Below, piece after piece: positions 1 through 6,943 of a DNA stretch of 8,369 bases. The stretch spans positions 1 through 8,369 of the forward strand of contig JAKAWN010000304.1 in assembly GCA_021827245.1 (NCBI GenBank), given 5' to 3'. Position numbers and translations under genes: made by a program. Numbering within the stretch: position 1 is the first letter of the stretch; every line of letters begins with the position of its first letter. The DNA comes from Acidobacteriota bacterium (lineage in GTDB: Bacteria; Acidobacteriota; Terriglobia; UBA7540). The notes under the pieces were generated by a model. It was not told the DNA's origin, searched no databases, and was given only the letters and a program-made list of their open reading frames with translations.

Positions 1-177
1 GGGCGCAATCGACGGCCGGCCCACCCGGGCATACATCGACGTGAATCGACGCGACAGCTTCTTCAAAACCTCATCCCCCAGCGGCCGCATCTTGCGCAGG
101 GGATGGTCTTGGGGCACGCGCTGCCCCGGGGAAAGATAGCTGAACATGCCGTTTTGCTGAGTGTCTTCACCGCGCAT
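1..177 (-). CDS. IS5/IS1182-family transposase, N-terminal part (runs off left edge)
   Basis: This is the first 59 codons of a transposase whose gene continues beyond the left edge. The translation begins MRGEDTQQNGMFSYLSPGQ, followed by VPQDHPLRKMRPLGDEVL and, at the edge, MYARVGRPSIAP. The pattern of MRG-D-QQ, then a short S-Y-L-SP-RVP-DHPLR stretch, then a Y-A-GRPSI-P stretch is the well-known N-terminus of the large DDE transposases annotated as IS5 or IS1182 family. The catalytic DDE part lies outside the window. The start at 177 is supported by a perfect AGGAGG at 186-191, eight bases upstream. The gene reads leftward, in the same direction as the DUF2961 gene. Whether the transposase is intact cannot be told from here. 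Confidence 0.9.
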   Translation of the reverse strand, partial: MRGEDTQQNGMFSYLSPGQRVPQDHPLRKMRPLGDEVLKKLSRRFTSMYARVGRPSIAP

Positions 178-185
178 CAGAAAAT

Positions 186-191
186 CCTCCT
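186..191 (-). promoter_or_regulatory. Ribosome binding site of the transposase
   Basis: CCTCCT on the plus strand is a perfect AGGAGG on the minus strand. It sits eight bases before the ATG at 177-175 and fixes the start of the transposase. Confidence 0.75.
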
Positions 192-244
192 GAAAGTAGA
201 ACAGCTCAGGAGGCATATCTATCACATTACGAGTTACTCTCAAC

Positions 245-272
245 GGCACTTTCTGAGTTTTTCAGCAACCTG
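245..272 (-). repeat. Putative terminal inverted repeat of the IS
   Basis: Read inward on the minus strand, this stretch starts GCAGGTTGCTGAAAAACTC and continues with CAGAAAGTGCC. The CAGG-TTGCTGAAAAA core is what I recall at the ends of IS5/IS1182-type elements. It adjoins CTAG (273-276), a plausible target duplication. Only one end is visible, so the length of the repeat is a guess and the exact last base of the element could be anywhere from 270 to 276. Confidence 0.5.
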
Positions 273-300
273 CTAGAAATTGACGCCGTGATATAGCCAT
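262..300 (-). pseudogene. Start of a Tat-exported protein gene, cut by the IS
   Basis: A minus-strand ATG at 300-298 opens the frame MAISRRQFLAGC, which hits TGA at 264-262 inside the IS. The peptide SRRQFLAG fits the twin-arginine consensus (S/T-R-R-x-F-L-K) used to export folded, often cofactor-containing proteins. A GGGAGG sequence (309-314) lies eight bases upstream, so this looks like a genuine translation start. The codons up to CTA (276-274) belong to the original gene, and GCA onward comes from the IS. The gene lies 118 bp downstream of the DUF2961 gene on the same strand and may have been in its operon. The remainder, if it survives, should lie beyond the other end of the IS, left of the window. 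Nine native residues are too few to name the product. Confidence 0.7.
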
Positions 301-308
301 CGTTGGAA

Positions 309-314
309 CCTCCC
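309..314 (-). promoter_or_regulatory. Ribosome binding site of the interrupted Tat-leader gene
   Basis: CCTCCC on the plus strand reads GGGAGG on the minus strand, eight bases before the ATG at 300-298. It is the main support for treating this short frame as a real gene start. The rest of 301-418, between this gene and the stop of the DUF2961 gene, shows no clear hairpin terminator, which leaves co-transcription possible. Confidence 0.6.
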
Positions 315-418
315 ATTCCTGTGATCAAGGGTTTCTGCTGCTCTCCTGCACACCTGTTGTCTGGTGAGAAGATGAAAAGCGACAGAAGCACCGGTGTGCG
401 GCGCCTTGCGAGAGGCTC

Positions 419-2641
419 TTATTTATACACGAAGAACAGAATTTCCTCCGCATGGCGAGTGAAGTTGTCTCCGGCCGGGACATGGATATTCTCGCGGACC
501 AGGCCGGGCAGGCGGTGTGCCGACCTGCCAGGGGTTTCCACCATCTTTGAGGGGAAGCTGAAGATCCAGTAGTAATATTCATTCCATCTCTGGTTTTCTC
601 CATTCACATATTCGATTTTCAGAGTTATCAAACTCTTCCCTGCAGTGTATTTGCAGGGAATCTCAAAATCGGTATCCTGCCATCGAATGTCCCGGTAGGT
701 CTTGTCGTAGTCAACCGTATACCAGGACCGCTCTGTGACCCGCTTGCCATCCACGTAAACACGAGCCGTTTGGCGGTTGTCCGACTTGTCTGTTCTTCTC
801 CGAATCCTGACCCCTTGATTCGCGGGATCGATCTTCACGGTAAACTGGCTATAGCCATTGAATGACACGCCGTCGTCCTGTATGGGTGGCGTATTAAAAA
901 GCACATTGTTAAACTCTCCCTCATACCAGAATTCCCCCAGAAGGAAATATCCCGGAGCCCCTTTCGCGTCCTGTCGAGGGCCAACTAGCTGATACGCATG
1001 TTCTGACTCGGATTCCCGCTTCCCCACATCTAGCTCGTCCGTTAGAACCACGCTTGGGGTTTCCCGCCCATAGAAAAACGCGACGCTCTCTTCGTTCCCC
1101 ACCTGGTACATTCCCTCATGGCCCAATGGGGAATGTGGTCCGTACACTTGATGTCCGTGTTTTATAGATGAATTAAAGAAATAGAGGTCCGGCGTGAAAA
1201 ACCGATAGGCTGTTCCTGACCCACCTTTGGCAGCAGTGGCGCCAAATACCGCGTGCTGTAGATTCTTCAGCCCCCACCCCATATTGTGATCGTCCTCAAA
1301 TCCCTCGCCATAAATTTGCGGCGTGCGACTGCCGTCAAAATACGTCCGCTCATCCTCTTCCGTACTGGTGTCAAACCTGGAAACGACGTGCCCCACCACG
1401 TGTCCCGTGCCCACCCAGTCTAAATACGTATAGTCGATGCCTTCCTTGCGGGGGAATTCCTTCTGATATTGAGCGAAGAAGTACCCGCAATCCGTTTCGA
1501 CATAGGATTGAGAGTGAGAGGACTTGTATTGGACGGCTGCCTTAACTCTCCTGATGTTCTGCCGTCCTCTATTTTCAAGCTCGATTTTGAGAAGCCTCCA
1601 GTAAGGCACGGGAAAGTAGCAGTACATCGAAGAAGGAGAGTATCCCAGCACCAAAGACGAGAAGGATGCGTCCAGCGATTTTCTGTTGGCGCCAAAGAAA
1701 GCGCCAAGCGGCGCCTCCACTTGCGCTGGCAACCTACCGTCCGCGGTTATCTTGAGCCAGGTCTGGAACAAGGCTTCTTCATTCATGGGTTCAATGCTTA
1801 TTCGAAGGCTACTGGCCGAGCCCGCTCCAGTAACCTCAGCGAGGCTGATCCGCTTTCCAGCTGGCAGGGGAAGCGAACATGTTTTCGTCTTATTTCCCTC
1901 CGCTGGCTTTGGGTCCCGCCCCCATTTCTTGGGATCCCACAACCTGAAGAGCGCAGTCTCGTCTTGCTCGGGAGTCCAAGACTCAATTCCGGGGTCCTCC
2001 GTGAAGGTATGAAACGTATACTCATACCAATGGTTCCGGCGCTTGGGTATCTTGTTGTACCGGCCGATCCAGGGAATCTGGTTGCTGCCAGGACCGCCTG
2101 GCTCACGGCTTAGAGCAACCTTGAGCCGCTTCTTGAAATACATCGGACAGTACATTACTCGGAAATCGTCTCCTCCGTCGATTGCGAGAGGGTAGCGGAA
2201 GATGCCAAGAGGATTTTCGGGACTGAAAAACGTAGAGACATCCATATCGATGCGCGGCCGCTCCTCGCCGTCAAAGTAATAACGTATCTTGACTCCCTTG
2301 GTCGCCACCGCCGCGTCGTAGGTTCCCGACGTCTTCCAGATATTCATGTGGTGCCGGTAAAGACAGCCGGGACCCATTGCGTCAAATATTACTACCTCTC
2401 CATCGGCTTCCGTGTAGATGGGAAAATACTCTTCATCATAGTTATCGCCGGCCCGATCGTAGCTGCAAAATTGATGAGTCTGAACATCGTTGCGCAACAG
2501 CGGCAGATTCTCAATTTTGAAAAATGTGTCAATCGCTACAGGCGCGGGCTGTTCACACCGGGTTACGGAATTCGCCCAGACTTTGCTTGTGCTCAAGACC
2601 ACCGTGGCTGCCGAATCCAGGATAAAGGACCGTCTGTTCAT
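419..2641 (-). CDS. Tat-exported DUF2961 protein, GH172-like glycosidase
   Basis: This 740-residue protein has the N-terminus MNRRSFILDSAATVVLS, a twin-arginine leader with probable cleavage near residue 24 (VWA). The DUF2961 fold runs from about 50 to 525. Landmarks are FDAMGPG (86-92), YYFDGEERP (121-129), the CPMYFKK block (165-171) and PQIYGEGFEDD (441-451). DUF2961 is now glycoside hydrolase family 172, which includes difructose-dianhydride and D-arabinofuranose-active enzymes. The family segment E-x-D-x5-DG-x4-P-x-I-x-G-x-G-x-ED aligns with 428-450, placing E428 and E449 as candidate catalytic acids 21 residues apart, the same spacing as E270/E291 that I recall for the bifidobacterial enzyme. 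Many family members are 350-400 residues, so this one is long, with an insertion at about 180-260 and a second beta-rich region at 525-700. Residues 700-740 look unrelated to the fold. GGAGA at 2648-2652 supports the start. The substrate is unknown. Confidence 0.8.
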   Translation of the reverse strand: MNRRSFILDSAATVVLSTSKVWANSVTRCEQPAPVAIDTFFKIENLPLLRNDVQTHQFCSYDRAGDNYDEEYFPIYTEADGEVVIFDAMGPGCLYRHHMNIWKTSGTYDAAVATKGVKIRYYFDGEERPRIDMDVSTFFSPENPLGIFRYPLAIDGGDDFRVMYCPMYFKKRLKVALSREPGGPGSNQIPWIGRYNKIPKRRNHWYEYTFHTFTEDPGIESWTPEQDETALFRLWDPKKWGRDPKPAEGNKTKTCSLPLPAGKRISLAEVTGAGSASSLRISIEPMNEEALFQTWLKITADGRLPAQVEAPLGAFFGANRKSLDASFSSLVLGYSPSSMYCYFPVPYWRLLKIELENRGRQNIRRVKAAVQYKSSHSQSYVETDCGYFFAQYQKEFPRKEGIDYTYLDWVGTGHVVGHVVSRFDTSTEEDERTYFDGSRTPQIYGEGFEDDHNMGWGLKNLQHAVFGATAAKGGSGTAYRFFTPDLYFFNSSIKHGHQVYGPHSPLGHEGMYQVGNEESVAFFYGRETPSVVLTDELDVGKRESESEHAYQLVGPRQDAKGAPGYFLLGEFWYEGEFNNVLFNTPPIQDDGVSFNGYSQFTVKIDPANQGVRIRRRTDKSDNRQTARVYVDGKRVTERSWYTVDYDKTYRDIRWQDTDFEIPCKYTAGKSLITLKIEYVNGENQRWNEYYYWIFSFPSKMVETPGRSAHRLPGLVRENIHVPAGDNFTRHAEEILFFVYK

Positions 2642-2775
2642 AGTTTGTCTCCGATTTCAGAACGAACTATCATTCCACAGCACTAGCTTCACCCAGCCGG
2701 CAGAATGACCGCAAGACAAGAATGTTCGCACAGGCGCGAATGAGGTTTATAGGAGCCTCTGGTGCCCCCGCACAT

Positions 2776-2791
2776 AAGGATTGTGATACAC
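2776..2791 (-). promoter_or_regulatory. Candidate operator/promoter element shared with the receptor promoter
   Basis: AAGGATTGTGATAC (plus strand, 2776-2789) matches AAGGATTGTATAC (6668-6680) in the TonB receptor promoter except for one inserted G. It includes a small dyad, GTG-ATA-CAC (2783-2791). It lies in the 184-bp gap between the glycosidase remnant and the DUF2961 gene, about 135 bp before that gene's start. It may be a site for the same regulator. I see no convincing -35 hexamer beside it, so calling it a promoter would be speculative. Confidence 0.3.
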
Positions 2792-2825
2792 TATCTTGGC
2801 AGGCCTTTCCAGCTTCCTCTGCCGT

Positions 2826-3314
2826 TCAAGATTCCCTGAAACTTTTGGTTATGGACAGGAGCTTCCGCAGCTTTCTGTCCTCGAGAGGCTTGCGGGCGTC
2901 TTCAATAAGGGCAGGATTGAAGTCCGTTTCGAGTTCTGTCGGGAGGAATCGCATCAGCGCTTCAGCCCCGGCACAAAGGGGATGGGCGCCCAGCGGCTTA
3001 CCTGTTTCCGCGTTATACCATTCGTGAATATCCGGGTCGGCGGCCGCCACTTCGTACGATTTCACAGCGAGAGTTTTGGCTTCCTTCATGAACCCGTAGC
3101 GTTGAAGGCCATGCGTCACCATGTAATTCCCGTGCGGCCAAAGTCCACCCCGCCAATTGGAGTGCCCTGCTGGAAGCGCATAGTAAATGTCGATTTGCGG
3201 ACACGGAACGTGGCCGTCGGCCTGTTGGGGCAGTGGGCCGGGAACCGACGAACCGCCAAGCGGGAGGGTAACTGAGAACCCCCTTTTCAGGCTTCGCTGG
3301 GTCGCAAGGACACA
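2826..3314 (-). pseudogene. 5'-truncated remnant of a GH63/MGH1-like (six-hairpin) glycosidase
   Basis: The minus-strand frame is open from just after a TAA at 3317-3315 to the TGA at 2828-2826, 162 codons. From about codon 40 it reads like the end of an (alpha/alpha)6 glycosidase: QIDIYYALPAGHSNWRGGL, then WPHGNYMVTHGLQRYGF. The N-W-R-G-x-L-W-x-x-x-N-Y segment followed by GLxRYGF is typical of the C-terminal helices of GH63, mannosylglycerate hydrolase-like and, more distantly, GH37 trehalase proteins. The tail has HEWYNAETGKP and a final helix ALMRFLP. Such enzymes are usually 400-800 residues, so most of the catalytic domain is missing. The first internal ATG (3122-3120) falls inside the conserved motif and cannot be the native start. 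Codons 1-39 look like unrelated sequence, so the break lies near 3195-3310, close behind the TonB receptor stop. It would be a glycan-degrading neighbour of the DUF2961 gene. Confidence 0.65.
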
Positions 3315-3324
3315 TTAGCCGTCG

Positions 3325-6300
3325 CTAGAAACTAAAGCGCAGAGCAAATTCCATGATGCGGGGATCCAGGGCGGAAGTGACCTCGCCGTAATTGCCTGCA
3401 CCTAGGGCTGTCTGGACGCCGCTGAAATTGGTATGGTTGAAGACGTTGAACGCTTCGGCGCGGAACTCCAGCATGGTTCGCTCGGTGAAGTGAAAATCCT
3501 TGTAGAGCGCCATGTCGAAATCCATTGCTCCGGGACCGTAAATCGAACCCGGCGCCGCGTCGCCGAAATAGCCGAACGGCGGAGCGGTGAATGCGGCGGT
3601 GTTAAACCACTCCTGAGCTGTCTTTGGCCCGCCGATAGACTTGCCGCTGATATCCGGGCGCGTGGCAAGCCCTGGAAAAGGAATGCTTAAGCCTGGGTTC
3701 AATGCAAACCCGCTCTGGATGGTGGTCATCCCCCCGTATTTCCAGCCTCCCAATGTCCAGCGCTTCCACCCGCTGGCGTTTTGGTACCAAGGCAGGCTCC
3801 AAATATAACTGAATGAGAGGATTTGGGGTACATCAACATTGCTGTTCCCATAGTCGTTTCCGGGATGGTATTCATCCTGAGGGCCACCAATTTCTCCGAA
3901 TAACGTCTGGCCACGGGTGTCAGAAAGGCCGTGCTGCCAAGTGTAGGACACGTTAAGGAATAGGTTATGCCCAACAGGATGGCGAACGCCAATTTCCAAG
4001 GCGTTCCAATAACTGTTTCCGCTGCTGCCGAGGTTCTCAATTGCCCCGGAGCCGAGGTATGGAGAATATAGATAAGGGAAAACTGTGCCTGTGTTGATTA
4101 TTGGGTTAAAGTTGTAGGGCGCATCAGGCAGCGGCTGGTTGATGTTGTAAAACATTCCCAGGTGGCGTCCGATATCCCCCGCCCCCGCAATTGATGCTAA
4201 CCAACCGCCTCGGAATTGGTGTTCCAGGCTCAAACTATAGGTTTGGATCATTGGAGCCTGCTCATTTAGCAGCTCTTCCCCGCTCCCGAACGTCGGAGCC
4301 GGAGTAGGAGCGGCGGCTGCACCGATGGGATTCGGGAAATGTGGCTCCTCCAGTGTCAGCGACTCGACGAAAGGGAAGTTGCTGGAGCAGCCGCCACTGC
4401 AGTCTGAATGAAACGTATTTTCATAGGTGAGGCTGTACCCGCCGCGCAACGCGGTTTTACCATTGCCAAACACGTCCCAGGCAAAGCCGACGCTTGGAGC
4501 CCAATAGTACTGGTGGGCGTCCGTAAAGTTCAGGGGCACTCCGTTGATGCCATTAATGATCACGCCGTTGAGCGGATTATAGTTCGGAGTCGGGGTTATG
4601 GTTCCATTGGCGTTGACAATCGGCGCCTCAGAAGGATTGTATACCGTCGGATCAAAATCGCTCTCAAATGCGTGCTGGCCGTGGGAGGTCGGTTCAAAGA
4701 GGAAACGCAAGCCCCCCGTGAGGGTGAGACGCCGGGTAGCCTTCCAACGATCCTGCACATATGGCGAGTCGATTGGGTAGTGAATGTAGAAACGAGGGCT
4801 AGCGCTACTCTCCCTAAAAGTAGATGCGTCGCCCAGCAGATAATCCGCGAGGGCATTGCCAGTGAACTGACCCGAGAAAAACCACGTGCCGTTGGTTGGC
4901 TGGCCGTTCGTCTGCCTCTTCGTCCCCAGGAGAGCGGTAGCTCCAGCCTGGATGTAATGGTTTCCGTGTAGCCAGCTCCAGTCGTCCGACACAGTATCCT
5001 CCAAGTCGCTTGCGTGATCGATCGGCAATGTCTGGTCAGCCCCGAAAGGTGCATAGCCCTGGGCGAAAGTGATCTGCGGAAGGCGATTAGCAAGGAATGC
5101 ATGCTCGTAGGGAAGGGCTTCACTGAATCCGGGAACCTGTGACGTATACTCAATGCCTGCCACCCCGAGGCTAACTATTAAATTGTTCATCGAGATGCTC
5201 GTTGTGTTCACCATGTCGGGCGAAATGCTGGTGGTAAGTTGGATCTGAGCGAGCTGGTCGTTGGTATAAATGGGGTCGGTGTTGGTTGTGAATGGAGACC
5301 CGAGAAATGTGTCGTAAGAGTTATTAGCTTCTTGCTGCTCATGCAGGTATTCGGCCATCAGATGAAACCGCGAAGCGAAGTTGCGATCGATTTTAAATTC
5401 GTCATCGCGCGTCTTGTTAAATGCGGGGCCAAGGTTGAGGAAGTTAAAGAAACTCGTTCCGTTGTTCGGCAGTTGAGCCAGGCTGTTCATCAGGAGAAGC
5501 GACTGTGGGTTGATCATATTCGCCGGGATCGTGTTATCGGGGAACGGTTGGCCGGTTTGCGGGTTGGTGATGGGCGTACTGAACTGCCCGCTTCGGTCAG
5601 CTCGCGTCGCCGTTGCCCCAAGGATCGCCGAGGCAATTGACTGGGTAACCACCTGCGTGCTCATGAAGAAAAACGTTTTCGGGTTCTTCGGCCGGTGGCC
5701 GGGAATGAAAAGCGGTCCCCCCAACGTGCCTCCGAAGATATTCTGCTTGAGGGCGGGCACCGTCGGGGCAAAGAAATTGCGCGCGTCAAAGTCGTTATTG
5801 CGCAGATATTCAAAGGCTAACCCGTGGAATGTGGCTGTTCCGCTTTTCGTCTGAAGCAATACGACGTTCGTGCCGTTTAGGCTGTACTGAACGCCATAGT
5901 TGTTTTGGAGAACGCGGGCCTCCTCGATTTGATCCGGATCGGGCGTGACAGTTTGCGAATTCATAGATCCAGTATTCATGTCCCAAATGCCGTCAAGATA
6001 ATACTGGGTACCCGCATTGCCCATGCCGTTAACGGACATTACATCGCCCGATAAAGCGCCCCCATTGTATAGCGCCGTATCCGGACGCAGGTTGGTAACG
6101 CCCGGCATGAGTGCCGCCAGGCTCTGGTAGTTGCGCCCGTCGAGTGGCAAAGTAGCGGTCTGCGCACCCGACACTTCATTCGTAATCCCCGGGGTCGCAG
6201 TTTGTACTTGCACGGCGCTGGCAACGACTCTCACCTGCGTGGTGACCTCGCCCACTCTTATCGTTGCGTTCACGGTCGCCACTTGTGCTGGGTGAAGGAT

Positions 6301-6645
6301 GATGCCGATTTCCGTAAACGTTTCAAACCCTTGCTTATTAATCGCCACCTTATACGTGCCCACAATGAGACTCGGAAGGACAAAGCTTCCATCTGCATTG
6401 GTTTTAGTCGTCGCTTGCACAGTGGTCTCTTGGTTGGTGGCGGTGACGGTTGCGCCAGGGACTGTTGCCCCACTCGGGTCCCTCACCGTCCCGGTGATCG
6501 ATGCTGTGGTCGTAAGCTGCGCCCTGCACAACGGGGCCCCGGCCAGCACGACCAACAGGATGAAGAAAAAAATGCCGCTAAGCCGGCTTATGCCGTTCAA
6601 AATGCTCCACACTCGTAATTGCTGACCAACCTTTGCCTGCCTCAT
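3325..6645 (-). CDS. Oar-like TonB-dependent outer-membrane receptor with carboxypeptidase-regulatory-like domain
   Basis: This 1106-residue protein is predicted to import a substrate, probably a glycan or oligosaccharide, across the outer membrane using TonB energy. In order it shows a signal peptide (hydrophobic core at about 24-38, cleavage near CRA/Q at 42), a CarboxypepD_reg-like domain (about 48-130, SITGTVRDPSGATVPGATV and DGSFVLPSLIVGTYKV), a plug (about 150-270, with LPLDGRN, YYLDGI and IEEARVLQNNYGVQYS), and a long beta-barrel. The barrel ends in RIMEFALRFSF, with the terminal Phe expected for BAM-assembled proteins. GTLGGPLFIPG (306-316) is typical of the acidobacterial family. I chose the ATG at 6645 because AAGGAG (6651-6656) precedes it and the signal peptide follows. 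The frame is open 26 codons further, but those bases carry the promoter. No SusD-like partner is visible. It appears intact. Confidence 0.88.
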   Translation of the reverse strand: MRQAKVGQQLRVWSILNGISRLSGIFFFILLVVLAGAPLCRAQLTTTASITGTVRDPSGATVPGATVTATNQETTVQATTKTNADGSFVLPSLIVGTYKVAINKQGFETFTEIGIILHPAQVATVNATIRVGEVTTQVRVVASAVQVQTATPGITNEVSGAQTATLPLDGRNYQSLAALMPGVTNLRPDTALYNGGALSGDVMSVNGMGNAGTQYYLDGIWDMNTGSMNSQTVTPDPDQIEEARVLQNNYGVQYSLNGTNVVLLQTKSGTATFHGLAFEYLRNNDFDARNFFAPTVPALKQNIFGGTLGGPLFIPGHRPKNPKTFFFMSTQVVTQSIASAILGATATRADRSGQFSTPITNPQTGQPFPDNTIPANMINPQSLLLMNSLAQLPNNGTSFFNFLNLGPAFNKTRDDEFKIDRNFASRFHLMAEYLHEQQEANNSYDTFLGSPFTTNTDPIYTNDQLAQIQLTTSISPDMVNTTSISMNNLIVSLGVAGIEYTSQVPGFSEALPYEHAFLANRLPQITFAQGYAPFGADQTLPIDHASDLEDTVSDDWSWLHGNHYIQAGATALLGTKRQTNGQPTNGTWFFSGQFTGNALADYLLGDASTFRESSASPRFYIHYPIDSPYVQDRWKATRRLTLTGGLRFLFEPTSHGQHAFESDFDPTVYNPSEAPIVNANGTITPTPNYNPLNGVIINGINGVPLNFTDAHQYYWAPSVGFAWDVFGNGKTALRGGYSLTYENTFHSDCSGGCSSNFPFVESLTLEEPHFPNPIGAAAAPTPAPTFGSGEELLNEQAPMIQTYSLSLEHQFRGGWLASIAGAGDIGRHLGMFYNINQPLPDAPYNFNPIINTGTVFPYLYSPYLGSGAIENLGSSGNSYWNALEIGVRHPVGHNLFLNVSYTWQHGLSDTRGQTLFGEIGGPQDEYHPGNDYGNSNVDVPQILSFSYIWSLPWYQNASGWKRWTLGGWKYGGMTTIQSGFALNPGLSIPFPGLATRPDISGKSIGGPKTAQEWFNTAAFTAPPFGYFGDAAPGSIYGPGAMDFDMALYKDFHFTERTMLEFRAEAFNVFNHTNFSGVQTALGAGNYGEVTSALDPRIMEFALRFSF

Positions 6646-6650
6646 GTGAG

Positions 6651-6656
6651 CTCCTT
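6651..6656 (-). promoter_or_regulatory. Ribosome binding site deciding the receptor start
   Basis: CTCCTT on the plus strand is AAGGAG on the minus strand, five bases before the ATG at 6645-6643. No comparable site precedes the in-frame ATG at 6723. This supports the shorter, 1106-residue receptor. Confidence 0.75.
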
Positions 6657-6671
6657 GATTATTTGAAAAGG

Positions 6672-6699
6672 ATTGTATACCAAAAAAAACGATTGTCAA
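6672..6699 (-). promoter_or_regulatory. Sigma-70-type promoter of the TonB receptor
   Basis: On the minus strand a perfect TTGACA (6699-6694) is followed after 16 bp, largely a T tract, by TACAAT (6677-6672), which matches TATAAT at five of six positions. Transcription would start near 6665, leaving a short leader of about 20 bases that ends in the AAGGAG ribosome binding site. The surrounding A/T runs (6682-6689 and 6703-6711) would favour melting and bending. This is the clearest promoter in the window. Confidence 0.7.
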
Positions 6700-6704
6700 C
6701 ACAA
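6673..6704. promoter_or_regulatory. Candidate regulator operator(s) overlapping the receptor promoter
   Basis: Two imperfect dyads overlap the promoter. TTGTATACCA (6673-6682) is centred on the palindrome GTATAC and covers the -10. TTGTCAACACAA (6693-6704) has inverted TTGT/ACAA arms and covers the -35. FadR-type regulators often bind short dyads of the TGGT-N-ACCA or TTGTATACAA kind, and a gene for one is the divergent neighbour. Repression of the receptor by that protein is a reasonable inference, but the base composition here is A/T rich and the dyads are imperfect. Confidence 0.4.
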
Positions 6705-6943
6705 ATTTTTTTATGGACATCATGCGACAAAGCCGCTATGATTACTCCTAACTCGGCGCAGCCGGAACCAAACAGGGAAGTTGGACCGATCTGGAATTGC
6801 CATCTAAGCCGTATGAATAAAGGGCGAAGTCGAGGTGGTCAAAAAAATTCTGCCACAAAATGTCAGAATCGAACTTCAAAGGTACTAATAAGGCGGCCCG
6901 ATTATTGCCTGCCAACTCTTTGAATCGAAAGGTGAAACATTTA

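Larger units (their letters stand above)
1..276 (-). mobile_element. Insertion sequence (IS5/IS1182 type), transposase-proximal end
   Basis: The element comprises the transposase N-terminus (1-177), about 95 bp of non-coding leader, and a putative outer end at about 272, next to CTAG at 273-276. The boundary is inferred from two things. First, the sequence read inward from 272 on the minus strand (CAGGTTGCTGAAAAACTC) resembles termini I recall for elements with this transposase. Second, a Tat-leader reading frame outside the element stops making sense exactly here. CTAG could be the duplicated target, but the far end of the element is outside the window, so neither the inverted repeat nor the duplication can be confirmed. 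Confidence 0.8.

Noticed and set aside
301..418. Possible riboswitch or terminator between the DUF2961 gene and the Tat-leader gene
   Set aside because: I found no stable stem followed by T residues and no known aptamer-like pattern in these 118 bases.
1469..2113. Plus-strand 214-codon frame opposite the DUF2961 gene
   Set aside because: It is antisense to a gene with clear domain landmarks, has no ribosome binding site or family motif, and its composition is that of a shadow frame.
3013..3315. Minus-strand 100-codon frame overlapping the glycosidase remnant
   Set aside because: It is low-complexity, rich in R, P, S and A, and has no family pattern. The neighbouring frame carries the clear NWRGGLWPHGNYM glycosidase motif.
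4408..4971. Plus-strand 187-codon frame opposite the TonB receptor, with similar ones at 5239-5640 and 5510-5854
   Set aside because: These are antisense shadows of the intact receptor, with no recognisable domain, start signal or operon partner.
6643..6723. Upstream in-frame ATG at 6723 that would give the receptor a 1132-residue form
   Set aside because: It lacks a ribosome binding site, its codons overlap the TTGACA/TACAAT promoter, and a good site with a normal signal peptide follows at 6645.
6860..6943. Upstream in-frame ATG at 6860 for the GntR regulator
   Set aside because: There is no ribosome binding site, the extra 28 residues do not resemble the family, and ATG 6944 has AAAGGTG ahead of it and gives the usual length.
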